Assembly (NCBI GenBank): GCA_030077755.1
Contig: JAQJZZ010000019.1
Coordinates: 322,501 to 386,500 of the forward strand
Direction: 5' to 3'
DNA length: 64,000 bases
From: Filosporella fistucella
Taxonomy: Eukaryota > Ascomycota > Leotiomycetes > Helotiales
Shown here: positions 36,401-46,759 of the stretch, in pieces
How positions within the stretch are numbered: position 1 is the stretch's first letter
Layout of the letters: the number at the start of each line of letters is the position of its first letter
Notes under the pieces: generated by a model
Seen by the model: the letters and a program-made list of their open reading frames with translations, nothing else
Told to the model about the DNA's origin: nothing
Database searches by the model: none
Translations under genes and position numbers: made by a program

Positions 36401-37227
36401 ATCCCAAAACAGCTACACAGACTCTCTTTCTCCTTCCAGATGGATCTGGTTCCGCTACATCATACGCACCAATCCCCGACATTGCCGCTTCTCAACTTGT
36501 TGTCTACGGCCTCAACTGTCCCTTCATGAAAACCCCAGAAGACTTCACCATCGGTGTTGCAGGAGTCTGCCAAATCTACATGGCCGAGATTAAGCGTCGA
36601 CAGCCAAAGGGTCCTTATGTCCTTGGTGGGTGGTCTGCAGGCGGTGTCCTGGCATACGAGATGACACGGCAATTTACCCAAAGAGGAGAAAAAGTTTCAA
36701 AGCTTCTTCTAATCGACTCTCCTTGCCCAGTCAAACTCGAGGCCCTGCCTTCCTCCTTTCACCGCTACTGCGACAGAATTGGTCTCCTCGGCAAGCCAGG
36801 CTCCAAAGTCCCCTCTTGGCTGCTCCCTCACTTCGCGTCCGCAGTTCGAGAACTAACCAACTACTCCGATAGCTTGGGAGAAGCAGATGATATCGATACA
36901 TCCTGCATGCCAGCCACGACAGCGATCTGGGCTCGCGATGGAATTGTTCATAGCGAGACAGATGCAAAGCCAGATTGGGATCCCAGCGTCCCAATGCCAA
37001 ATTCCATGGACTGGCTTACGCACGATCGAAAAGATCTAGGAAGTAATGGATGGGGGAAACTGGTAGGGGAGAAGAATATCAGCTGTGCGAGTACGGCGGG
37101 AAATCATTTCACGATGATGAGAAAGCCTATTGTAAGTTCACCCTCCAGTTCACGTCAATGATCACTAATTTGCCCATCACAGACGACTGAGCTTGCATCT
37201 CTCATGAAGAAAGCTCTTGAGCTATAG
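30494..37227 (+). CDS. Non-reducing polyketide synthase, SAT-KS-AT-PT-ACP-ACP-TE (DHN-melanin type)
   Basis: Six exons are read: 30494-30771, 30820-31111, 31158-31805, 31851-32174, 32224-37131 and 37183-37227. They give about 2164 aa, the usual length for this class. The SAT domain has the GVCTG motif with Cys near residue 114. KS runs from about 373, with Cys544 in DTACSSS and His679 and His725. The AT has Ser996 in [10 protein letters not shown]. The product-template domain has His1319 and Asp1507. Two ACPs carry Ser1702 (GIDSLMS) and Ser1825 (GMDSLMS). The TE/Claisen-cyclase domain has Ser1985 in GGWSAGG and His2142. Every catalytic residue I looked for is present. Two ACPs and text such as [15 protein letters not shown] match the THN-synthase/wA/Alb1 group, which makes T4HN or a longer naphthopyrone/acetyl-T4HN precursor. 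Chain length cannot be read here. A T4HN-reductase-like SDR and a Zn2Cys6 regulator follow on the same strand, supporting a DHN-melanin role. The gene resembles the PKS12/PKS13 type of Botrytis; which of the two is not determined. Confidence 0.93.
30772..30819 (+). other. In-frame 48-nt intron within the SAT domain
   Basis: The block starts GTATGT, contains a CTTAC branch-like site and ends CATAG. Its length is a multiple of three and it has no stop, so the frame stays open if it is retained. Removal gives [16 protein letters not shown], which fits SAT proteins; retention inserts 16 mostly hydrophobic residues. Confidence 0.7.
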
Positions 37228-39713
37228 ATTGCTTTAAAATATAATGCTTTCCTTTGTTCTACATACATATAGCATTTTAGATGATATATATCACTGCTTG
37301 CAGTACTGTTTCCCTATCGCTGTCCTTAATGTATACTTAAAATATTGATTTCAAGCATAGCACGTTAGGAGGAGTTTTAGCTGATTTTCTGTTTTTATGC
37401 GGTATGAATTGTTTTCTTGCTATGCTCATTTGATGTATCTATATATCATAAGAATGAAATAGAGTTATTAGAACCAATTCTTTCGATGAGATAGAAGTGT
37501 GAATTAATGGGCTTTTGAGATGAGAGTTGCTCTAAATGATATTAACATCTCTACTTTTTCAGACTCCTGTTCTCAGGGTGATATGAGTTCGTACCCAGTA
37601 CCCCCTGATAGAATAGAAAATAATAGATGAGGTTGGGGAAGAAGGATGATTGCGCTCGCTATGAAATTTGGCTTCCCCGCTTGCGACTGCAGTGCGAGAT
37701 ACAAATTCACCAATACAACAAAATAGTTTACAACCACAATTTAATTGCTCCGGGTCGAACTGTTTTCTAAAGCTCATGCTCTCCTGTTAATCATACATCT
37801 TCCTCAAACCATCTATCTCTAATTTCCACGCCTTTACTAAAATCCCCGTGCAATCACCTGATTATCACGTGCATTAAATACTCCCTCCATATCCACAGCT
37901 CACCTCGTATCCTCCCAACCTCCCCCAAACACATTCCTACCTACTTTCCCCTCCTCCAAATTCCATAAATCGCTAAATCACACCCAGAGCTCCCTCCCTT
38001 ACTCACCCAAACCCACACCCCAGCACCTCCGCCGGACCTCCGTAACGTCCGGACTTTACTCCCCTTCCCATTCCCACACAACGTCCTATGGCTAGCGGAC
38101 GGAGTATGGTATCTTATTTTTGGTATTAGGGACGGTGAGAAGGAGAAGTGAGAAATGCGAAGGGGAGGCTAATGCAGGTACCGGTTTAGTTATTCTAGGG
38201 GTTAGTTTTATAGGATGAGGATGAGTTTCGGGAATTAGAGAGGGGAGGAGAAGGAATGTGACGCAGGTAGGATTACAATGAGAGAGTGGTAGGTGGTAGT
38301 GACATTGATGAACGGGGCCAGATGGGTGGAAGTAAAATATGGTACTCGAATGGGGTGGGGACTTGGGATATATGGATTTTGCGTGTGTTGTGATGATAAA
38401 GGGATAATTCCGATGATCCGGATGAGAGGAGGAATTGATTCTTGTACTGTATTGCAAGTGTTGATTTTGAGATGATATGGGGACATTTCAGAGGAGTGCC
38501 AAATGCAGACAAGCTAGATGGGTAGATGCCGGTGGAGGTTGGGAAAGAATTAGAAATTGTTTCTTGATAATGATATTTTGCATCTGGTAAGTTTAATCAT
38601 GACAAATGAATACAGAAAATAAGTTCCTGAAACCTGAAATTCTGAAGTATAATGCGATGTCATTCATTAACAGATGTTAGGTATACAATGCGGAGATACA
38701 TATTTTCCACCGTTAGTTAAGCAATCGAGATGATTTGACTGTCGCCGTTGGGATATCAATAGATAGTGCCAATACGGTAATCTGAGATTGATTGTACTTC
38801 AATAGAGGTACAACATTGGGTGTACTCTAAAGCAAATGTTCCGAGATTGCAAACATATAAATTTCCGGAAAAGACCATTTGCACCACTATCTTACTTACA
38901 CACCAGACACAATTATTGCGCATTATATATATGACTGGGAGTAATATTTGGCTAGGCAGCTATAGAATTTGAATTTTTTTGCTTGATATACAGAAGGTAC
39001 ATTTCAAAATCAAATTGAATGTATCTATCTCCAACATGAACATAGTCTCAGCGACAGCCAAAATGCAGCAAACTCGGGGCAATAATGCCGAGGCAGACAA
39101 TGAGCGGGTTACCCCAAATTACTGTGACGCGTCTTATCAGAGGGAGCCGCATGAAAAAGCCCACTCGGACTTGTCGACGGATGGCCTGTCAATTCCTAAT
39201 CTGATCTATCCATAATCGAAGCACAAATAACCAAGGTGAAGTTTTCTATAGCACGACATGTTGGTTTGGACGCTCCGTGGTGCGATGCGAGGGACCTCAG
39301 GCCCCACCAAACGGTGCACGCACGATCAGCTTGATGCGATGCACAGACAGATCCATCAACTCTGGTGGAGCCAATGTTTAAATTTCACAACACCGGAATA
39401 TGGCTCATTTGTTAGATGAATTTGGTGAAACAAAACAGGCTCTTTGACTGGAGGATAGTTGATTACCTTTCAGTGGTCCGAAACAGGGATGCTCAAAATG
39501 TGAGGCGAGTCCGATTCTTTTCGTGAGTCTCGGCACTAGCCTTGCGACCTTTCGGACTGGCTACGGACTTTACATTGACCTTTATCAAAATATTGAGGTC
39601 GAGGTACTGAGGAGGCCCAGCTTCAGATTATGCATCGGTGCGTGCTCCTTGACAGTATTGCGAAGGAAGGAAGATCCTGAGACTTCAACGCGCGAAGGCC
39701 GAGGACTCTCCAA
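37228..39713. other. Intergenic between PKS and reductase
   Basis: The first 350 bases are AT-rich 3' sequence. At 37850-38090 the DNA is C-rich, with a TCACGTG at about 37866 and an inverted repeat at 38032-38052. The 38090-38500 segment is pyrimidine-rich on the minus strand. No gene was recognised. The space may carry regulatory sites for the cluster. Confidence 0.4.
38032..38052. promoter_or_regulatory. CCGGAC-N9-GTCCGG inverted repeat
   Basis: Two perfect 6-base arms in inverted orientation are separated by nine bases and contain CGG/CCG triplets. Zn2Cys6 dimers often bind inverted CGG triplets, and a gene of that class lies 4.8 kb downstream. Binding is an inference only. Confidence 0.3.
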
Positions 39714-39720
39714 TATATAA
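39714..39720 (+). promoter_or_regulatory. TATA-like element of the reductase gene
   Basis: TATATAA sits 122 bases before the ATG at 39836, about the same distance as the TATA-like word before the PKS. Confidence 0.35.
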
Positions 39721-39835
39721 CTGTTTGAACCCCAAATCATTTCCTGAATTGTCAACTCAGGTTTCTCATACATTTTTTCTTACCATAACTATCCTCAAGT
39801 ATACCCTTATATTCTGACATATACCAGCTTAAAAC

Positions 39836-40860
39836 ATGGGTTCAATCTCAGATGTCAGACCTCGAGGGTACGTGATTGATTTCTTGCAGCCTTGTGGGCC
39901 TTTGTTGCCCACCTCCGAAGTACTGTCCGATGTCTTAGAAGAATATACTGACTGTAACATCGTGATGTAGCTACCAAGGTGGTCCACTTGATGGCAAAGT
40001 TGCTTTGGTTACAGGCTCTGGTCGGGGAATCGGGCGAGGAATTGCGCTTGAATTGGGCATGAGAGGGGCATCTGTTATCGTCAACTATGCCAACAACGCA
40101 AAAGGAGCCGAGTCTCTTGTGGCAGAAATCGAGGCTGCTGGAAGTAGAGCATACGCAATCAAGGCGGATGTGACAAAGGTTGCAGAGGTCAAGCGTCTAT
40201 TCCAGGAGGCTGTTGATCACTTTGGCCGACTCGATATCGTCATGTCCAACTCAGGAACTGAAAGTTTCAAGGCCGAGGATCAGATCACAGAAGAGGACTA
40301 TGACAAGGTGTTCAACCTTAACACCAAGGCCCAATTTTTTGTTGCACAACAAGCATATATCCACCTGGAGCATGGAGGTAGAATAATCTTGATGTCTTCT
40401 GTCGCCGCCCAGATGACCGGAGTACCAAATCACGCCTTGTACGCTGGTAGCAAGGCAGCAGTAGAGGGTTTCGTGAGAAGTTTTGCAACAGACTGTGGCC
40501 ACAAAGGCATCACCGTCAACGGAATTGCTCCAGGTGGAGTAAAGACAGACATGTACGAGCAGTAAGTAGCTTTGCTCTTTGATTGTGGAAAACAGACTTA
40601 ACTCCAACCAGAAACGCATGGCACTACGCTCCTGGAGCAACGCCAAGCTGGCCAGTTGAGGCTATTGATCAAGGTTTAGCCAACATCTGTCCGTTGAAGA
40701 GAGTTGCTGTGCCTGTAGATATTGCTCGGGTGGTAGCTTTCTTGGCTAGCAAAGACAGTGAATGGGTGAACGGTATGTAGATTTCCAACGGTGTCAGAGT
40801 CCACGGTGCTAATTCCGCGTAGGACAAATCCTAAAGCTTAGTGGAGGCTCTATTGCATAA
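39836..40860 (+). CDS. Tetrahydroxynaphthalene-reductase-type short-chain dehydrogenase
   Basis: Four exons (39836-39867, 39971-40561, 40612-40772, 40823-40860) join in phase to give 273 aa. The Rossmann motif is [10 protein letters not shown] near the N-terminus. MSNSGTESF replaces the common NNAG. The catalytic set is Ser154 (LMSSVAAQ) with Tyr168 and Lys172 in YAGSK. Text such as [40 protein letters not shown] and [16 protein letters not shown] is characteristic of fungal naphthol reductases (Brn/T4HNR/T3HNR, yellow-type enzymes). These use NADPH to reduce T4HN to scytalone or T3HN to vermelone in DHN-melanin synthesis. The C-terminus ends GGSIA; known T4HN and T3HN reductases are told apart partly by their last residue, and an Ala gives no clear answer. 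The position 2.6 kb after a THN-type PKS, on the same strand, supports the pathway role. Confidence 0.88.
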
Positions 40861-42842
40861 ATAAGAAGATCGGGTTGTCGAGGAGGGGATCAGGTGTGAA
40901 GTGCCAGGACGAGAAGCTATATTGGCGTTGTCGCAGATATCCTGTTGTATTGTAAAAGCTCAGATGGCATAATATGATCTTCTCGTATGATCCTCCTGCC
41001 GCTGTCCAAGTCGGCATTGTCTTTTGTTTCCAGGGTGAGGAGATGACATGTGAGGCGGGCCGTTTTTAATCCTCAGATCTTGGAGCAATGGCTTGAATAT
41101 CAGTGGAGGGCGGTGTTCGATGAGACTCGAGGGCGAGAGGTTTGTGGTTGGTTTCAGATCCAGCTGTCGTCGTTGGTGTGGTGGCGAAGCACGGAAACAT
41201 AGAGGCAAAGTATGCAGGTTGGAGCACAGCCAGTCTCTTGTTCGTGTTGACATGAAATAAGGTTGATCTACAGTCTCAGTGCAAGATGCCAACTGCTGTC
41301 AAGGTTTCATCGGTGGTTTCCTAGAAAGAAAGAAAGAAAGAAAGTTGTCAGTCCTCGTAATTAGTGAGTAATCAGATGTACCTTATGCTTTCGAATGGCG
41401 GGAGAACATGGACGACATCTGCGAGGGAGAAATTGGAAGACGACAGAGAGAAACCTGGAACACCCTCTCGTCTCTTCCTCCTCATGGTGGACGCGCTGCA
41501 TGCAGTACCTTGGAACATCTTTGATTACATAAGGCAAAGGAACAAGCACAAAACACGAAGTAAATCTACAGCGGCACAGCCACTTCAAGGGCGAAGTGCG
41601 ACCAGCCCGGACGATGTCTCTGCACGTACCATTACAGGCCCAAAGCTTCAGATTTACCCCTGAAGTCTAATTGCACCGCACACCTCCCATCTGCAGCGTA
41701 GCGGAGTGTCTTACCATTCTTGTCTTCACTCACCTTGTCTCGAGCCTCCAGTCGCGGTCGTCAATTGTTCCTTTTCACCATCTCCACAATACAACAGCAT
41801 CCATGTCAACCAACGCCAACCCCAAGTACCTGTATCTGTACCTCGTTTTCCTATTACAGACAGATCTTCGAATATCAAAGTCAAATTGTCCATTTTGTCC
41901 TCTTATTTTCCCCACTTATCTCCACTCCGTACACCTGGTCGAGGAAACTAGGGCCGTGCAAGTTCAAAGTTTAATTCACGTGATATGGCAGTTTCATCTT
42001 CGTCCGCTCCCCAACCTCCTCGTTCTTCGGCACTGTCATTGTCAAAATTGACTCTGGAACAGATCAACACGATAACATTAATCTTGATCAGAAATCCCTA
42101 ATTCTGCACAGATGCGGGGGTTTACAGTCATCTGAGCATCGTGTTTAACCACTTGATTTGACGAACAGCTACTCAAGTGTCTTGATGACTTGGACAGCGT
42201 TTTGACTACCGTTTGACCGTGGTCTCAGACCCTCCCGAGTCTTTGTTTTGCCCGCCTGCCATACCAGCACGACCAGCACTCAAAGAAGTTCACTGCCCTG
42301 CGGACGTTCCCATGTGTGGATCTTCCAGCTCAAATAGGCTCCCATGATTGCTTCTGGGCGTCATCTCTACGCTTTCAGATCGGAGAAATCGCCAGGGTCA
42401 ATGCCTACACTGTGTTGCCTCTTGGTCGGGGATAGGATGCCCGGCTGTCTTTGTGTGATTCTTGTTCAATCTGCATGAACGGCAACAGGATCTTCCCAGT
42501 ACACCAAACGCGGGCGAACGTCGCTCCACAACGCCTCTGCTGGATTGGCTCTCGGCTGTCTTCCGCACCATAAACAATATGACATGTTGTGTTACATCTC
42601 TCTGCTGTTGAAATACGTCTCCCGTCTTTCCGCTAATTTAGGAACGAAACAGGCAGTAGCACAGGACTTATCTTGCAACCTTTCATAAAGACTGGCCCGA
42701 GCCAAATTGTTCATGTGTCTTGCGTTAGTTTAAAAGTCATGCATGGTTGATAGTATTGCCCATCTCTTGTCTTGAAATACATCCAATCGCAACTCCTTCC
42801 ATTTGGAAATTCATTCTCAGAGTGTCATAAACTGGTAGAAAA
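40861..42842. other. Intergenic between reductase and regulator
   Basis: A (GAAA)n microsatellite lies at about 41323-41344. Short ORFs at 41361-42051 overlap in several frames and have no family features. The right part probably serves as promoter and leader of the transcription factor. Confidence 0.4.
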
Positions 42843-45420
42843 ATGGTCAATACTGGAAAGCCCTCGAGGGGCTGCTACATGTGCAGGGCACGTCGTATCA
42901 AGGTATTTAGTCCATTTCAACATCACAAGTACGTTCACTGACCATCGGCAGTGCGATGAGGCGAAGCCACATTGTATGAGATGTCAAAAATCAAAGAGAG
43001 TATGCCCTGGGTATCGAGATGCATTCGAACTCAAGCTTCGGGACGAGAGCAAGTCGACGAAAAAGAAGCTGAATCGTCGTACCAGCCAGAGTCAAGACAG
43101 CACAGGTCAAGCACAGCCATTTGATGAATCATTTGATTCAAATCTACCATTTGCTGGAGGGGCATATCATTCATCACATTCGAGGAACAGCTCAATCACA
43201 AGCAATGCCTCTTTCACATCTAATGATGAAGCCTCAACCGCGATGGTATCTCACCATAACCATAGTCTTATCAGCTCACATTTGACGACCCCGATTCAAC
43301 AACAAGCAGCATGCTATTTTCTGTCCAACTTTGTATTGGTGCCAGAGGAAGGCACGATGAGAGGATACCTAGATTTTGTCATTCCTTTACTGAAACAGAA
43401 GACACCTACTCCAGCCCTGTTACTTGCATTCTCCGCTGTGACCATGGCAGCTCTAGGAACACGCCCGAATTCGAAGGCACTGCTTCCAAAGGCCGACTTC
43501 TGGTATGTCAAGGCTTTAAAAGAGATCAATTCTACGTTGAAAGATCCCAAGACAGCCTCAACTGATTCTGCCCTGGCTTCGGTCATGCTGATGGCATCAT
43601 TCGAGGTAGGGAATCCATTGATTGTCTAAGGAGTACAAATCGCTAAGTCATATAGCAACTGACGCCATCTCGAATGAAAGTTGGAGGGTGGAGCTCCCAT
43701 ATAGATGGAGCCGTCGCCGTGATGAAGTCTCGTGGACCGCAGAGCTTCCAGTCGAAGGTCGCAAAGGAGCTCTTCATCGCTGTTCGAGCTCACATGGTTT
43801 GTGAATCATTCGTTGGTACTAGCGAAGACTAATGGCTCCAGACACTGCACTGTATTGCGAATTCGAAGCCCGTGGATCTAGGATTCGACTGGTTAGGAGT
43901 TGAAGCAGATGATAAAATTGTTCAATCATTCGCTACTGTGAACCTGAAAATGGCAGCACTTCGAGCTGATAATGATGCCACAACTGCACTCAAACTTCAC
44001 ACAGCGGAAAATATCGAAAAAGTCCTAGGCCTTTTACGAAGAGCCGAAGCCCTTGATAAACAGTATCTGGAATGGATCAAGAACCTCCCAGCCAATTGGG
44101 CAATCAAAACGGTTGCGTGGATCGATGGTCAAGTCCCAGATCTAGAGAATTCCGTTGTTCATCCAGGGCGAGTGGACGCTTATGGAGAGCTTTGGATGGC
44201 ATACAAATACAACATCGTTCGTGGATGCCGGCTGTTTATCTGGACGACAATTCTGCGTTGTGTTGCATGGCTAGGTCAGCCAAGAGACTATAAACTGACG
44301 CCAGAATACACAACAGCCTCTCGAATATGTCGACAGTTAGTAGAGGATATTGTTGCCAGTGTTCCATATTTCTTCGGTTGGAATCGAGATAAGGATGTTG
44401 CAATGGCTGATCGATCAAACTTTGCTTGTGGAACCAATGATCATTCTACAGTCAAGCCTCTTGCTGGTATTTTCGTTATGTGGCCCATGTTTGCAGCAGC
44501 AACTTCCGATTTTGCGTCTCCTTCACAGCGTATCTTTCTTCGTGGGAGACTAAAGTATGTGGCCGAAATGATGGGCATCAACCAGGCTCTCATTTTGTTC
44601 CAGGTCAGTTGCTCTCTCATTGTGTCAAAGGCCTAAGCTGACGACTTCACAGGTTCAAATGGTTCACCCGTCTCTATACATTGCGCGAGAACGAATGCAT
44701 CTTACTCCAACCACTTGTCACTCTTCTGACACGCAAGTCAAAATTATTGCTGGTGTTCCATCAGCTTCAGTCACAGTTCCCGAAGCTGGAATTAACCAAT
44801 GCCAGTGGGGTCCATCACCGACAACAAAAGAACAGCTCTGGAAACAGGCTCCTCAATCAGCCATTCCCAAACCCCTGCCGAGTCAAATGTGGTCGATGCC
44901 ATTGACTGGAGCGGCAACAAATACCTGGTCTACAGTTCCCGTACCACAACAGGCACGGGAAAAATCATGGTCCCCACCGCGTACCGAAGAGTCTGGGCAT
45001 TCTCTTCAAGTAGTACAATCATGGAGTGTGCCCCCTTCAGCAGGCTCGGTTCAACCAGAACAATCCATGCAGACATGGATCACATCGCCAACTTCACAAC
45101 CAACAAATGCATGGGCATCACCTCCGACTGGTCACGCCGGGAAACCATGGAATGGCTCACCTAACACGCAAGCACTGAGTACGTACTCCTCTCCACCAAA
45201 TCAAACCTGGTCGACTGCACCAACATCTGCATCTCTGCAATCTCAAGATCAATCCTGGGCATCAGATCAGGTTTGGAGCGCATCTCCTGAAGATTCTGAC
45301 CCGAATTGGATACCGAGATCTTTCATGGATGAAGGTTTTCTAGAGCAAAATGGAGTCAACGTTCCGCAAGGCTTTGAGGCAAATAGGGAAGGCTATGGAG
45401 TAGCTTTTAGTACGGCGTGA
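42843..45420 (+). CDS. Zn2Cys6 transcription factor with Trp-repeat C-terminus
   Basis: Five exons (42843-42902, 42952-43605, 43656-43796, 43842-44603, 44653-45420) join in phase to give about 794 aa. The DNA-binding domain is Cys11-X2-Cys14-X6-Cys21-X6-Cys28-X2-Cys31-X6-Cys38. Intron 1 falls just before Cys21. A basic Lys/Arg stretch follows (KSTKKKLNRR). The middle (about 150-560) is the helical fungal-specific region, beginning TTPIQQQAACYFLSNFVLVP and including KVGGWSSHIDGAVAVMKSRG, which suggests the fungal_trans_2 group (PF11951). The last ~200 residues are Gln/Ser/Pro-rich, with about a dozen evenly scattered Trp in W-S/x-x-P words (MWSMP, TWSTVP, SWSPP, AWASPP, TWSTAP); this may be an activation domain. 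The gene lies 2 kb after the reductase on the same strand, so it is the likely local regulator of the melanin genes. That link is inferred from position. Confidence 0.88.
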
Positions 45421-46162
45421 AAATCCATCTTGTTTTAGCGTGCTTGTTTCTATCATATCACTGAAAGCATCTCGTGCTCGGCATTGTCGTATCTTCGTAT
45501 ATTTTTCTACGATGTGAAGCGTCGCGATCTGATACCTTCCTTTTGGCATATTAGGGCATCTGGAGGAGTTTTCACCCTTTGGGGCAGGCATTTTGATTTA
45601 CTTTCACGACTAGCCGCTTTGATGGGATGGGTTCATCACACGAATGACCGCTGGACGATCACATTAGATAGCATTCTTGATGTATGAATTATGATATTGT
45701 GTTCTCCAATTTCCCCTCATCTCACTCTGTGCCACCCAAAACGCCTGTCTCACGCCCTAATCCTAAATCCAAGTTCCTCCAAGACACAGTGCTCGTCCTA
45801 ACAACGCCAAATTCCGGGTGCCCAATCTGTCAAACTTGTCTTCTTCCTGTCAAATCTGTCACTCACTCCCCCAGCAAATCTGCAAAGCACAGCACTCTTC
45901 CCCTGCATATCAATCACTCTTCACCCTACCGCGTCTCACCCCCGCCCCTTTCCCGCCTCCACTACCGACCTTCCTAAAGCACATTTCCTCCCTGGAAAAC
46001 AGCCACACTCACCTGATTTTACCTTTGCTCTCCAGCCCTATTCCCTGCGTGCCCTCTGGATAGCCGCAAAAGGTCCGAATGGGGACTGCAGAGCGCGTGT
46101 AGATCCTCGATGGAGAAGGGTTTCGGAAAGCCTTGCCGGGGCGTGATGGGAAAGCGCTAGGT
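45421..46162. other. Intergenic, no gene seen
   Basis: The regulator's 3' sequence is followed by a C/T-rich block (45690-46060) with no convincing ORF on the plus strand. A minus ORF at 46009-46203 (Pro/Ser-rich) could be a continuation of the candidate at 46163-46759, but no splice joins them clearly. Confidence 0.35.
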
Positions 46163-46759
46163 TCAGGGATCGGGACTCGAATCTCGGGTGGAGAGTTCGG
46201 CACAGGTGCCGGTGTTTAGGGTGGTATTCTTGATGGAGGATTTTGCTTGGAGCGTGATGAGACATGTGAAGATGATGATGGGAGGATCGGGAGATAGTTC
46301 GGAGAAATAGAGGAGGGAATTATTCCGGAGGCGTTTGGATGGAGAGATGGAAATTGAGGTTACATTCAGAGATGTTGAGACGTCCATTGAAACGCGTATA
46401 CCGTACTGCACATATCTCGTATCTCGTTTGCAGGATATACCCTGTTTCTCAAATGAGAAAATACCCGGCTCTGATGGGATCTTCGGAGCTATTGAACTAG
46501 AGTCGGAGAATAGGATATTATCATAGTGTCGTTTAGCTGCCGGAGGATATATGGCTGGAGAAGTGGACGTATTTGCATATGTGTACGAGGATGCTCCTCG
46601 GTTGGGACGGACAGGAAAAGGGGAGAGGGGAGTGCCTGTGAGAATAAAAGTGGATAAAGGGGAAGCGACAGAGTGGATTGGGATTACGCCACCGACGGCG
46701 TGCGGTGTGCAACAGAAGCTCGGGTAAAGGTAAAATGTTAGCAGCATGTTATGTAACAA
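46163..46759 (-). CDS. Candidate small protein, no family recognised
   Basis: A 198-codon frame on the minus strand has a hydrophobic start (MLHNMLLTFYLYPSFCCTPH) followed by Ser/Thr/Pro-rich text and a moderately polar centre (SIAPKIPSEPGIFSFEKQG; DVSTSLNVTSISISPSKRL). The start could be a weak signal peptide. Neither a domain nor intron evidence supports the call, and the frame may be open by chance. Two in-frame Met codons (46759 and 46747) compete as start. Confidence 0.25.
   Translation of the reverse strand: MLHNMLLTFYLYPSFCCTPHAVGGVIPIHSVASPLSTFILTGTPLSPFPVRPNRGASSYTYANTSTSPAIYPPAAKRHYDNILFSDSSSIAPKIPSEPGIFSFEKQGISCKRDTRYVQYGIRVSMDVSTSLNVTSISISPSKRLRNNSLLYFSELSPDPPIIIFTCLITLQAKSSIKNTTLNTGTCAELSTRDSSPDP

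Noticed and set aside
41671..42051. 126-codon plus ORF between reductase and regulator
   Set aside because: Two other frames are open over the same bases and none looks like a protein.
43622..43804. 60-codon ORF inside the transcription-factor gene
   Set aside because: It is a shadow of exon 3, which is read in another frame after the CATATAG acceptor.
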